Of a stretch of 64,000 bases of DNA, positions 32,801-47,800 are shown piece by piece. The notes beneath the pieces are model-generated. The model searched no databases and had not been told where the DNA came from. It saw only the letters and a list, made by a program, of their open reading frames with translations. This DNA is from Colias croceus. Taxonomy: Eukaryota > Arthropoda > Insecta > Lepidoptera > Pieridae. The stretch's first letter is position 1; each line of letters starts with the position of its first letter. The translations under genes were made by a program, and so were the position numbers. The stretch covers positions 9,238,001-9,302,000 of the forward strand of contig NC_059546.1 in NCBI RefSeq assembly GCF_905220415.1. The letters are read 5' to 3'.

Positions 32801-35800
32801 TTCTGTCTTCAATATCAATTCTCTATGGCTATTTTAATTAAATTAAGATTCGGTTGTCTTGTATCTACAATAATATTTATGAAGCTTTGAGAATTTCTTT
32901 TTTCTAGCACCTTTTTTTTTGTTATTTTCATTTTGTTTATAACAAAATTGTCCTTCAATATTTAGTCCATCATCTCTGTTTTATTGTAAACTTAAATAAT
33001 GAGTATCATTTAAGTTAAAACTGCCATTGCTTCAATTTTCACTTTCCAATAGGATAAAATATACTAAAGTGATTATAAACTTTATTGTTCAAACGACAAA
33101 ATTCATTATGACCTAAACTTGAAGCATATATGCCTATTGTGTACATATACTTAACTTACATTTAAGTAGAAATCTCTGCTGTGTGAAGTAGTCATTTTAA
33201 GTTAATATATACATTATACATGCTTGTCTAGGTATGTTTATGTATGCTAAAATTTAGAGGTCATTCCCCCAGGCTGTATAATGAACCCTATTCACATTAA
33301 TACACACCAATTTATAAGACCTATGTTTTGTGTTCTGTTCTGTTCTAAGATTGTACATTTGTATTAAAATATTATGTTGTGTAAAATACATCTTGGTCAT
33401 CAATACAAACATAAAATGTATATTTATGTGCTGGTTACAATTATATTCAAACCTAGTAAACCTATTTTAGTTTGAATATATTCTCCATTTTATTACTAGG
33501 CCTGTCCTTCACTAAACTTTATTTGATTTCCATTATTATTTTTATCTGTTTCATCTTCATAGATATTAGATTTTGCACTCTATTCTATCCATACCTATGA
33601 GATATAACAACAATTTTTTGTAAACAAGTACCCCCCAAACATTTCAATACATATTAGCATAACTGGAAATAATTGTACCATAACCATACTCAAGTCTAAT
33701 GATAATAAAACCATGCTGTTAGTAATTATATACAGTCAACAGATTTATTACTATTATTACTTGATCTGTCTGTTTCAATAATCAGTAATCAGTATGCTTT
33801 TGAACAATAAAGGTAGCATGATGAACATTTAATCCAATTGGAACTCGTGCGAAAATTACTTGAGCTTTATTAGTTTCATATTTGGGGTTAGGTTAGAATT
33901 GTGACGTCACGATGCAACGTAATAACTAATAACCATGCAGACGGTGTAGTCGAGGGCATCCGATTTGCGGTACAAGTCATAAGCTGACGGCACTTGATAT
34001 TTAGTATAACATTACAATACACCATTTTCTTTTAGCACGCACACTATTATTTTATATTATTGTTCAAAGTTTTTCTTGAAGTCAGTTGCTTCCAAATTCT
34101 CGAAAGTGCAACTTGTGTTGTGAAAAGTTAACTCCTTATTTATGAATAACCGACTAACTTATTAAAGGTTAATCCGATAACGAACAATTAGAAAATGTAC
34201 ATACTCAATTTGATAAATAGCTGATTAGAATAGATTACATAGATAAGCTCTTGTTTACGTTTTTTTCATCAGCGATGTGACGACACTTTTGACGTAGTGA
34301 AAAATTACAAGGTGCTAAAAATATAACCGATTGCCTGTTACATCTTTGCCATACAAACCACCTCGTAAACATTGCTTGTTTGCTTTTTGTAAACATTAGT
34401 TTACTGTTCGATGCTATTGGTATTTGAAGATTATGCGACAAAATAAAAAAAAAAAAACCTAATAGACAAGAATATTCCCACTTCCATTCACGCTTCCGCT
34501 TGTGAGATAGACCGGTTATTACATAGTAAACACCGATTGATCAGCGATGAGCGCTTACATTACAAGCTCTAAGTGTACGCTGGTCGCTACTACGTCGCGT
34601 CTACCAGATGTTTTCAATGTATGCTTACGTGTTTGTTTCTACAAAAAACTGTATGGAATACATTTTCAAACAGTACATACTGCGTTGATTTGCAGTAAAT
34701 GGAACAAATAAAATAAAATATTTTTTCAACGCTGTTTTACGACTATAAAGCTGACCTTTTTGATTGATTAATCATGTGAAAAAAGGAAATAAATTTAAAT
34801 GTTTAATACCTTTTCGTTTCGTCCAAGTGCGTTATTAATATCGTGGATTTGTTTTAAAATTTATGAAAATTTACGTTCATATAATAGCGTTGTCGCTCCG
34901 CCGTGCAGCGGTCGATCGATTTGGCGTACACTTGTACAGTGAATAATTGATATTTTTCGTACTTTTTTCACTATTACACGTAAGGTGACAGTCATTGTTG
35001 GAACAATGATATAGAACACACACCTGCCTTGACCTTTTGTATTGTGAGCGCTACGTTCATACACCTATCAACTAAAATCAATTGCTTTCGATTTGTACAT
35101 AGCTGATTACGACGCAATAATGTTCGAATTATATATTTAATTTAATTTCATACAACTGCATTGTTTGGTGTTTAAGAAGCAATGTATTCTAATAGCTTTA
35201 TCAATGTCATCATCAAAGTGTTTTTGAACATATTTGCATGTTCGCGTATCAATGTTTAAGCAGCTGAACGGATGTTCATAAAATTTGGCATAGAGATTAT
35301 ATCACTAATGAGAGCTTACTTAATGTACAGGCAGTGATGTTTTTAAATAAGATTTTTTGCCTTTAATCAATCTAGTTGGTACCTATAGGCCAAGTTACTG
35401 ATCCTCTGCATCCGTTAGAACTCGTCCAATAGCATCCAAACGATAGGAGCATTTAAAAAACTGTATACAAACCGGTAAAAATACGTATTATAATAATATG
35501 TATTATAGGAAGTAATAAATCTATAGTCTGTTATCTCTCGTACGATATTTGAATCTCGAGTTTATCTCCGTGTTATTATTTGAATGGGTTTGCATGTATT
35601 GGTTATTTTTAAAGAAAATAATCTGAAGATTTTAAGGAATTAAATGCTTCAGTTATTATTATTTTTTTAATAATGCATATCACTATCCACACGAACTCTA
35701 TGATACATTAATATCTTTAAATATTATTTTTACTAGCTATGGAATAGACCGACCAACACAGTGGATAGCCTGTGATTGAGTATTGTAGATAATATTCGTG

Positions 35801-38800
35801 CATATTTCTTATCTGATAACAATTTATCGTTTAGTCTAACTAGTAAAGACTAAGCTATCGTAGGCGAGTCTTGTCCATCTTTTGTTTTTCATAAATATTA
35901 GGGATGCCTGCAAATTAGAAAGATTTTCAAAAAGTAAAATCAAAATAAGATCTACCGAACCATAGTGATAGATTTCTATAGTTAATTAAATTCGCAATCA
36001 TAGTTAAAAAAAACTGGTAGTATAACTGTCCTGCACCAATTTTGGCGATCGCGTCACAACATATTATAGATTCGTAAAACTATATCAACTGTAAATTATT
36101 CATGAGGGCCGTATCTACGTGTCCTTCGCAGTGCTCGCCATTGTTTCACTGTATACTGTATATATGATGAAAAATATGCAACAAAAATCTTTTCCAACGC
36201 TACGTAACGTGAACATTTTCTGTATACAGTTGCAAGGCTAAAATTTACTCCCAAAAAACAAAATACGCGATTTAAAGACGGTAAAATTCTATTCACATCA
36301 CTTCGTCAATTGCAATACAGGCAATCAAAACTAATTATCTCTATAAGGAAACTTATGTGTAAAGTAATTAATTGTCTCCTACAATTATACAACAATGCGG
36401 TTCATTCATTTTTAAAGAAAAGGCCTATGTGTATTTATAAGCGTGATTCATTTGTTCAGCGTTTAGAGTAAAGGCCGCTATGGTCTGCAAAATGACACCA
36501 AATCTCTTACGTCACGCCCTCATTTAGATAATTATTAATTATACACAAGACACAATGCTATTGAAAATTATAAAATTAAACCTAAATTTTTGACGGTATA
36601 ATGGAGCCCTTTACTTCCTTTATTCACATTTCCTTGTATCATAACTCTTTTCATGTCCAACATTCAGCCCGTACTTCTTGTAGTAAAACGGTCCCAAATC
36701 CCTAAGGTTTTAGTACAGAAACTTAGGCGGAAGGAAACCGCCCGGGCATCTTTATTATGCTATCTTCTTACGAGGTTATTTTATGCTATGCGTAACGCAC
36801 ACCAATATCGACCTTGTGTTTATATACTTAACGATTATAATTACAAGCTAAGCCGATGGGCCACCCGACGACGAATAAAAATTCATAGCCTGCCACACAA
36901 TCATGTAATTAGAAGCGACGAATCAGAAGAAACTCATTGCTTATGCCGATACCAGTATATCGATTGCATATTTTCATGTTGTGATGTTCACTGAAAAATG
37001 CAGCGCTATTTTGCACGGCGCGCTGTTCATGCAGTTATATTAGATTAAAACATTGTATTGTAACTTTGAAACCTTCATGTGAATTGTGAATTTGTATCAT
37101 TGATTCCTCCTCTAGCCTCGTAGTGTAGTTTGTACACATTAAGAAAAACGTGCTCCGCTTTAAAATCTTATCATGTTTCGTTGTTCCCATATTCTCACAA
37201 TGAAATTTATTTATGAACACATGGAATAAAATCTTTGTTAGAGATTTCGTCCTACAATTTTATGATCTAAATCTAAAACCATCAGTCGACCCGCATAGCT
37301 GAGCTCTACTTTTTGTGTTCAAATTATAGACCCTGGTGTTTTTTATACTGCAGCAGAAGTCAATCTCTCAAGTACACTGTTTGACTGGTGTAATCTTTAA
37401 CGGTCTTATATTCTTCTATATGATTTGTTGACACTCAAAAGCACAGCGTTAATCCGGCTCGTCGCATATTTACCAACAAGGAGATAACGCGTCGAACAAT
37501 TGAGATTTGTACTATTCAACCTATTTGTTTGGCAAAAATAAACATTGACCATATTATTGACACTGGGGGCTCTTTATTTCAGCCGTACGCGGTATCTGGA
37601 GCGATGTTTACGTCACGTCTGTATGAAAAATTGTTTGTGTATTTGTGTGTGTCCATGTGCACTGAATACCGAGCCACTTGAAAAACGTGCATCCAAATCT
37701 GTAATGAGTTTCACACGTTGTTGGGAAAGGGAATCGGCTTGAGGCTTTAGATTGTGTGCACGACTTAGCTTAATTAAATTAATGCGATGTTGGCTTTTGT
37801 ATTGGCGAATTGGTACTTTGAAAGTGTATCGATGCGATATTGTTTTTTGCCTCGGTATTTACCAGATTATCCGAGTTGGAGTTCAATTGCGAAATTAAAT
37901 ATGCGGAAGCTAGAAGAGCTGTTAATAACCATAATGATTACGTACAGTTAATAGTAATAAATGTTATAAAATATATAAAACTCGCTAAAAAATATAAGTT
38001 TTATTACGTAGTACATAAATATCTACCTATATGACTCCGTTAGTCTCATAAGTTTCACAAAGTTATCTTCTACATTAGTTGTTATTCCCACAAAAGTTTT
38101 GAACATATCCTACACGGCTACAAGTTATTGATATCTACCGGTATCGCTATAAATAATACGCATAGACACTGTCTCCGAAGATTTCATTGGATCATTGATT
38201 TAAGTGCCCCAATATTGAGTACACAGATGCGTCTATTACGCTTATATGGTGAATTTTATGATCCTAACAAACAATTAGTATTTGTGGAACACGCTTTAAG
38301 ACCATTTCGGTCAAACCTTACATATATTATATATATTATGTATTAAAATCTAGAAGGAATTGAGGTCTTTAAGACTACAAGAAAATAGAAGAAAAAAAGT
38401 AGATTAGTTGAATATGTTACGGTCTATTTTAGCGTGCAAGAAATGTATTTATAGAATAATTCTTTTATTTTTGCGAAAAAACCACAGGCGTTATTGCTAT
38501 GTACTCGAGTTTAGAGGTCAAATACAAATCTAGGCTACTTTTATCTTCGCCGCAACGACTTTTGAGCTTCTGTTTTATTCCACCTCTAGATATACAATTA
38601 TATCTGTGCATAAAAATATTCATAGACCAGATGCAAATGAATTTAAACGCATGAATTGATTCAATCGTGATCATGGTTTATGAAGATTTCTCCGTAACCG
38701 TTCTCGTTCTCCAAGAAGTAGGTAGTTAGGTACCTACTAAAGCAAAATGCAGAAAAATATTGTTTTCGAAACAAAAAGACGCATTGAAAATTGATTTTTC

Positions 38801-41800
38801 TTTGTTGACAAAACCAATAACCATTCCACCATAAACTGGTTTTGATACATAAATTGCATGTCAATGTACATGAATGGAAATATTTAAACAAATATTTGCA
38901 CAAATAATATTGTAAAATGTAAAACACAAGATCTCATAATAAAACTCAAAAACTTGTCTAGATATTGCACCAGACAACTTCTCCTTTTATACCCCTTTAC
39001 GAGATCCCCAAAAGAGCATTTGTTTTTTTGCATCACCGAAATAAGTAATAACGAACGTGCTTATTGCCTTCGAGCGTGAAACGTATTCTACAACCGAAGG
39101 AATTATATTTACTGTATGCAATTTTACTTTCTATGTATATCTACAATATGATATACTTTAGCGTGCTTTAATCAGCCGATTCAAAAGTTCACATAGGCGA
39201 GGTGTAACCTTTTGAGTAAGATTTACGAGCAGTTTTAGTCAGTATGCCCTTGTCTACCAAATGACTTTTTCGCTAGCTACATTCCAGACTGATAGAAAGT
39301 GGCTATGCGCGATTCCTAGAAAGTCATAGTTACTAGAATCACTGATACAATTCCTTTCCGTGTATAGCAAAGAATTGTGTAATAAAATTAGTAGTTAAAA
39401 TCTTTCTCTGGCCAACAACATGCTGCCTGCAGATATCGCCTTTCTATTGTCGTAGTTCCTATACTTTAGATTTATATGATTACAAGAACTTTTGTAATAA
39501 AAGCTTTCTGTAATAAAAGCTTTTTTTATTAAATAAAATTTTTTAAATATTTGCATTTGACCAGAAAACCTATTTATAAGTGTCTCACCGTATTGATGAA
39601 GCTATCAAACTAATCCTATAATCCAAATTTATTTTAATAGCTTCACTCTGAATTAAAAACGTCAACATTCAAAGCTTTCTCTGCAACTTCTTGGACATTC
39701 CGCAGCTCTCGAGGTTAGTCTTTATGAATTTGAAACAATCAATACACGTGCCTTCTCACATGATCTAAATGAAAAGTTCATCAAAATAAAATGCTATGAT
39801 CCAAACGCCTTTACAGCTGCTGACCTTTCGCAATCAGGCCACGCTAAGCCGTTAGCTTGATTGACTTGAGCATCATCGAGCCATTATTTTGGAATTATAG
39901 CATACTTTGAGCGTTTTCGATTTCATACGCGAACAAGTGAAAATCATTATAATTAAGCCATCGATTACCTCGCATTACGTGACGTAGGTAGCACTAGTAA
40001 TGCGCTCGTTTGATTGCTTTTGATTTGTGATGGTTTTGGTTTAGGTGTGCTATTGTGTGTACATGACGTCATACTTTCTTTTATGCTTAAATTTTGATGT
40101 GTTGACGTAGCAACAATCATGCTGATTATGCAAAAATGTATAAGTTTTCTCTTACTATATTATCTGCATTTTTGTGTGAGCCACATAGTGTAATATAAAC
40201 AAATACATATATACAGTATATTATGCTAAGAATCTATACAACGATGACTATCAGAATACATATTATAATATAAAGAACGCTTTTGATCGCCACCAATCGT
40301 TATAGGACAAACACAAGCACCTCTATATATTGATTTCCGTAGAGACTAACTTGCATGTAGTTAATAACTTAACGTTTTAATGACTACTGGTTCAATCAAA
40401 GCTTTACGAGCTGTTTGTTGGGCTGAAGTTAAAATTATGTCGCTACATTGGGAATATAACGTTATCTAATGTTTGTAAGCTGTGTAATTTACACACAGTA
40501 GCATAAAATGCAAATATCTATGGATAAAACAATGTTACAACATATAAAAATATTAGAACTCGTTATAATATAATATCTTCGTATATGGAGATACCATTTT
40601 TAATTCGTCGGCACCCACACGGCATATATGATATTCTGAGCTTTTATATTGCATACTGTATGGAGATTTTGAAATAAAGTTCAATTGATAAATGTTATAT
40701 TGCCTTCTTTACCTTACGAAGTTAGCAACACATTATTTACTACTCCTTGAAATACGAAATAATCTTATGGGTTAGGTTAGACTAATTAAATATTACCAAA
40801 TTTATTGTTTTGAATATTGATGATCATTTTACACTTTTTACTTTCTTGCGTACCTATATTACACATGATTATCATTTACATTTTGTTTTATGTCGTAAAT
40901 TCTCGCAATACATCCAGAAATTATCCCACTACTTATTACCTTATGCATCATTTTTGTTGCTTCCCAGACGCACAACGTCCAACTTGTTACAGGCATGCAG
41001 TAATTTGACTGACAAAAGAACGCTTCCAGCGGACTTTCTATAAACCCTTTCAATATTATTGTAGCTATGATGAACTTTCTTTCCATACATCCTGTCCATA
41101 CTATATCTACGATGCACATACGTATAATATCCACGCTATTACAGGCATAAGCAAGCTATCGGGCGAGGGCAAGCACCTAGCGGACCCTGAGGTGCTGCGG
41201 CGGCTCACGTCGTCCGTGTCGTGCGCGCTCGACGAGGCGGCCGCGGCGCTGACGAGGATGCGCAGCGACCAGCCGCCCGCGCACCACAGGCACCACCATC
41301 AAGAGAAACCGTGAGTTTGTGGTTTTTGTATAGAAAAGGTTGTTTAGAATTGAAGTTTATGCGTTATTTGAGTGGTTATTTGGCTGTGGGATTTTTGAAA
41401 ATAGTTTTCTAAATGTAATATTTTAAAGTCGATGCAATTCCTCCCATGCTAGGCCTAGTAATTTTGTACCAGTTTCAGTAAATCAGTTTACGTTGAATTT
41501 TTATAAGAAGGATTTATTTGAACCCAATAAAGTTATAGATTTGAGTTTTTTTTTAATTATAGTACTCAAAGTTTGAAGGCTTTCTCCGTACGTAAAAAGG
41601 TTTATTTTTAAGTGTGTAGTTTTATTTACTTAAAAACTAAAGTACACTGGAAATAGACACGTAGGTTTGAGGAATATTGATTTCAGTATAGAAACAACAA
41701 TTTTACGTAGGTTTTGTTTCAATATTTCTAACAAAATTTTCTAGTTGTCTCCTAAGAAAGAATCTGCGATTTCTTCGATAATTTATTTCATAAATTATGA

Positions 41801-44800
41801 ATACAAATGAAGTTTTATATTATACTAGCTTACCGCCCGCAGCTTCGCCCGCTTTCTCTAAAACGATTTGAGATTTAACCCATTGAGCCCCAAGCGGCCC
41901 GATCGGTCCCAGACACATTAGATTTTCTATTGTGTCTGTGGTTCCGGGGCCTGAGTTATTAAACTATCCTATCTCTCAAGTTGGATCGAACTGAACGTGG
42001 TGTGCGAATTTTATTATAATCGGTTAAGTGGTTTAGGAGTCCATTGAGGACAAACATTGTGACACGAGATTTATATATATTAAGATTAAAAAATCATTTG
42101 ACTTAGTGTGTAGGTAGGTACCTTCGAACGTGTTAACATTATGTAAATTAAAAATGCTTCGAAATAAAATAATGCAGTCTAAAGTTGATCTATGCCATTT
42201 ATTCTTGTAACGGTAACTTTCCACGAATCTAGATCAATATTTATAGTTTTGTACTTTTTGTACCTTTTAATAGCTGGCATTGAGGTAATTAACGATTAAA
42301 TTATTGTTATAAATCATATTCCCTTGCAAATTTCTCGGTCAGAATTAAATATTATATGAGAAACGTTTAAAATAAAACATAAAAGAGTTAACAGGACGGC
42401 ATGCAAATCATTAATTACATTGTAGTAAATGCATTATCTTTAAAACGATGTTTAAAAACATTGCGCAACTGTGTGCCAAGCAAATGCAACTTAGAATAGA
42501 AACTAACACCGACCTTGGCGGTATTAAAATTAATTTAAAACAAAACAAAAAAAGGAAAGTCACTATGGATTTATCTTTTTGCTTGCTCTGTAGGTTTCTC
42601 ATTGAAAAGCTTTTATTTACTTATAGTATAGTGTTACATTGATATGATGATAATCCGAGATTGAGTTATCGAGTCGCCTCTCGGATCGATTACGATCGAG
42701 TCAGCGATTCTCGTTTCGGTCCGATCGAGGCGGCGAACTGTGATTGTGAAGCTTTGATCTTATCTGATCGTGTAGCATCTCTTTAGCAGAAAAAAATGTT
42801 TTGGGCATTTGTTTGAATGGTTGGGTATTACAGTATGCAATGCGGGTCGACCGCGACGGGGACGACGCAAACGGCGCCGTCCTCCGTCGGGGCGGACGGC
42901 GCGCCGTCGCTCGCGGAGGCTTGTTCCGACGGCGACGTGGGCACCGTGCGCAAGCTGCTCACTGAGGGCCGCTCGGTGCACGAGACGACGGAGGAGGGCG
43001 AGTCCTTGCTGTCCCTCGCCTGCTCCGCGGGCTACTACGAGCTGGCGCAAGTGCTGCTGGCGATGCACGCGAGCGTTGAGGATCGGGGCATCAAGGTGAG
43101 TGCGGGTTGTGTGGTCGGGCAATACGCCTTTAAATGTCGAGTTGTAAGCGTGACTTGCGATATTGTGAAATTAAAATCATTCTAATGAAAAGTTTGTTTT
43201 GTATTTTTTTGGTTACATTGAACTTTAAAGTAATAACTAATAAGGTGTATATGTAATTAAATTCTGGGGTAACAGTTTTTGCGAATATGCGTCTAGGTTT
43301 TAATCTATAATTGCGATTATGATACAAAATACATTTATATACATTCAAAGAATTATTTTGGTGATAACTGTTAAAAATGTATGACATAGTATAGAGGTAT
43401 GATAGCCATTGTAATGAAAACTGTTTGTTTTTGGCTAAATAATTAGTCTCGTTATAATTGTTAATTATTTCATTTTAGAAATTTTTACAATTGAAAATTG
43501 TCATAGTTAATGACAAAAATTCAATGAAAAATTGCGAATAAAAAGTGAATTTATTATATTTTCTACCTACAAACATATACCCTAAAATATCATATTTAAT
43601 GCACAGGGCGACTGCACACCCCTAATGGAGGCGGCGAGCGCGGGCCACGTGGACATTGTCCGGCTGCTGATCGCGCACGGCGCGGACGTGAACGCGGTGT
43701 CGGGCTCCGGCAACACGCCGCTCATGTACGCGTGCGCCGGCGGACACGAGGAGTGCGTGCGCGCGCTGCTCGAGAACGGCGCCAATGTGGAGGACCATAA
43801 TGAGAACGGGCACACGCCGCTCATGGAGGTGTGTTGTGTGTACATAAATCGTGTGATTTATTTATTTGAGAGTATGTCAAATTCAAATTTGAAATTTATT
43901 TGTTTATGACAAAATGTATACATTCAGATGCAAAAAGAATATTTCACAAAAAAATTAAGTACAATAAGCATTTTATCCAATATACGCAGAAATGATAAGA
44001 CACTAGGAAAACCTGTGTGGGGTTAAACCAGTGAAAAGACCTTGCTGGAAAAGTTTTGAATTTACTAGAGTTAAAAATAATTGTCTTCTGCCGTGCAAAT
44101 ACTTTATGATTGTGTCCAATTATGTATTACTTGAGGAGGAGGCAGTATATGGAACGATATGGCAGAATATAGACAATGTTTATTATAGATGCACAAAAAT
44201 TACTTTAAGGCCGTGTACGCGGTCCGTGCGCTGTTTGGCTCAAATATGTGATTTTTCAAACCAGATTGTCCATCAACCACTTATCTTACAAACATATGAA
44301 TTACTAATAATTTTAGGAAATTTTATTGTCTATATAGTTAGTTAAGAGTTTTTTTCAATTAATACAGTATTTGTGAATACCATCAAGATAACTGAGCCGA
44401 TGATTACTTGATTTCGCTTTTAGTGCCAATTTCGAAGCTAAAAATATCTGAAATCGCTGACAGATCTAACACACAATTTTTTTTAACTAACTGCAAAAAT
44501 CCTTATTAAAATAGTTAGTTAAAAGATTTTTTTATTTTGGACTCCTAACTTACGAAATTAAAATCCGAACAATGTGAATTTTTTTAGAAATTATAGTCGA
44601 CAAAATGATTATTTTCAGCAAGATATTTGACTTAGTTTAATATAATTTTTACATATTGCAATAAAAGAACGTCTTACTTATAAGATAAAATTTAAAAAAT
44701 CAACTAAGGTACCTCTATTATTTTTCTACAATTTTTTTTAAAGTACTATAAAACACTGCGCGCGACCCGATTAAAATCAGTCGGCAGCGAGCCTTTCCAG

Positions 44801-47800
44801 AGAGAGGACATGTTGCTCGGCGCTCTCCTGTGGACCTATGCTGTTCATAGTAAAAGGATAGCGCAAGCCGCGATCTATCGTAATAGATCGCGGAGATTTT
44901 GACTTGCGTTAAATTGAATAAGCCCTCTTAAGCTACGTTTAAAAAATTGAAAAGATTTTTACAAAGACTTCTCTAAGCTATTGCACACCTCGGAGAGGTA
45001 GAACTCTATTTGTGATTTGTAGTCTTCTAATCCCTAATTTGTCTCACCCAGGCCGCATCCGCCGGCCACGTGGGCGTAGCTAAGATCCTGCTCGAGCACG
45101 GCGCCGGCATCAACACGCACTCGAACGAGTTCAAGGAGTCTGCGCTCACGCTCGCCTGCTACAAGGGCCACCTGGACATGGTGCGCTTCTTGCTGGCGGC
45201 GGGCGCTGACCGGGAACATAAGACGGACGAAATGCATACAGCGCTCATGGAGGCCAGCATGGATGGACATGTAGAAGTGGCCAGGCTGCTGCTCGACTCG
45301 GGCGCGCAGGTAATGCAGGTTATAAGACGGTTAAAAATACACAGTTTAAGGTATATTGTTGGGATATGTTTTGCAATTGCTGGATGTGAGTGTCGAGAGA
45401 CTATTTTAAAACTCACAATTAAAACTATACAATAATACTGTTACCATACATTTTTGAATAACAAGTTTTTTTTATATAATAATCAAAATGTGATTTTATT
45501 ATGAAACAACATAAAGTTTACAATACAAAATAATGTATCCATTTATCCTATTTTATTGAAATGTACGAAACCAGTAAGTGCTCATACAAATATAATTTTT
45601 TGATATAAGTTTTTAAGCTATTGCATAGCTTCTATCGCGGGCCTTAAGCGCGGGGACCGAATCCAGAAATTGCGTAACGAAAAACCTCACGCTTTGTTGT
45701 GCAATATTTACGTTATGTTTACTAAAATGTCCGTCTATTCCAGGTCAACATGCCGACGGACAGCTTCGAATCACCCCTTACGCTGGCAGCTTGCGGCGGC
45801 CACGTGGAGCTGGCGATGCTGCTGCTAGAGCGAGGCGCTAACATCGAGGAGGTGAACGACGAGGGGTACACGCCGCTCATGGAGGCCGCCAGAGAGGGTA
45901 AGTGTTTGCGTGTATAAATAACATTTTATGGTTATATTATGGTGCACATTTTAGTGATGATACACGTGAAATTGTTCGAAACACATAATGTATGGTGATA
46001 CATGTTTTTTGTTGTTGGTTGAATGCAGATTTCTTTTTTTCGTGGTAAAAGTTTTAGATAGTAAACATATAGACTTGATATAGATTTGCTGTTTTGCAAG
46101 ATGTAATAATATGTCAAACTAAAAACAAATTGTAATTTAAGATTATTAGTACCGAAAGTAGAAACAAGACAAGGTACCATTTTACCAGAATACTATATAC
46201 TAAACTGGTTGAACTTCTTTTTTCTCTATTATATCGATTCAAAAGCGCTTCTCTATGAAGTCTAGTAGACTAAATAAATGTTTATTTTCATCAATAAATT
46301 AAAATTAATCAATATCCTTACCCAGGTCACGAGGAGATGGTAGCGCTGCTGCTCGGCCAGGGCGCGGCGATAAACGCGCAGACGGACGAGACGCAAGAGA
46401 CGGCGCTGACGCTCGCGTGCTGCGGCGGCTTCCTCGAGGTGGCCGACTTCCTCATCAAGGCGGGGGCTGACGCGGAGCTGGGCGCCTCCACGCCGCTCAT
46501 GGAGGCCAGCCAGGAGGGGCACTTGGAGCTCGTTCGGTGGGTTTTGATGGGAAATGTAGTAACAAATTGGTTGATATTGTCTGATATTTATAATTAGATA
46601 TCATCATTATCAGTTTATATAAATCCGAATAAATTATGTATTATGAAAATTTCTTTGACACAAGGATTCAGTTGTGATACGAAAATGATTGCGAGTATAT
46701 TATATTATGCTCTTCGATATAAAATAATGTTGCATTGCAACTTGTGTAATTAGTGCTGCGTGTCGCATGTCTCACATCTGTATTGTCTGAAGTTTTATAT
46801 ATTCACTAGATTTACTCTCTCAAGTCTCAAGTTATACTATTATTGTGTAACACATCTTGTCAGTGCAAGCTATACTCACTATACGCTGGTGGTGACCAGG
46901 TACCTGCTGAACGCGGGCGCGGACGTGCACGCGCAGACGCAGACGGGCGACACGGCGCTGACGTACGCGTGCGAGAACGGGCACACGGACGTGGCGGACG
47001 TGCTGCTGCGCGCCGGCGCCGCGCTCGAGCACGAGAGCGAGGGCGGCCGCACGCCGCTCATGAAGGCGTGCCGCGCGGGCCACCTGTGCACCGTGCAGTT
47101 CCTCGTCGGCAAGGTGACTGCCCCCCACTGCGGTTATACTTGCGGTAGTGTACGGCACGGGCGACGGGCACGCGGACGTCGATAATTCATATTTCTATTT
47201 ATATACAGTTGCTGAGTAACTGTTATTGAGGGGCCATCCATAAAGTACGTCACACAAATTTCATGAGTTTTTGAGCACCCCCCCGTCCTTGTCACAGGTG
47301 GTCACATTTCTAAGACCTAGACCACATTTTCCCTAGTGTGACGTCACATGTTTTGCAATTTAACATCGAAAAATTATTAAATTAAAACAGCAGTTTCAAA
47401 ATAGTTTTATTTCCATTTAAATTAAGCCCTAAAGATAGAGTTGGACATATTTTTTAGTTTAATTTATATTTCAAATTACGCGATTAGTACCTCTAAATTT
47501 TGAAATGTGATGTCACGAAACTTAGGACCCCTCCCACCCCTTGTCACACCATGTCACACTTTGTCGACCCCCTCCCCACCTCTTTACGTGTGACGTACTT
47601 TATGGATGGCCCCTGATAAATTTCAATTATTTTCAGTTTTAATACTATCTGTACTGTGTTGTAGCAATTAATGGCCCAATGTAGATGAAAATTGAATATC
47701 GATACTTCTCATCAACATAAGCTGTTGTATTCCAGAAATATCTATCATGTTGAAGAAGACAGTAATTTTTAAATTATAGACTAACTTGCTTAACAAAATG

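Noticed and set aside
36653..36994. 113-codon frame in mask intron 2
   Set aside because: No domain, no compatible splice phase and no compositional shift from the intron.
42760..43122. Long antisense frames over mask ankyrin exons (also 46262-46522, 46832-47158, 58890-59179)
   Set aside because: GC-rich third positions of the real exons keep the opposite strand open; the sense strand carries clear ankyrin repeats.
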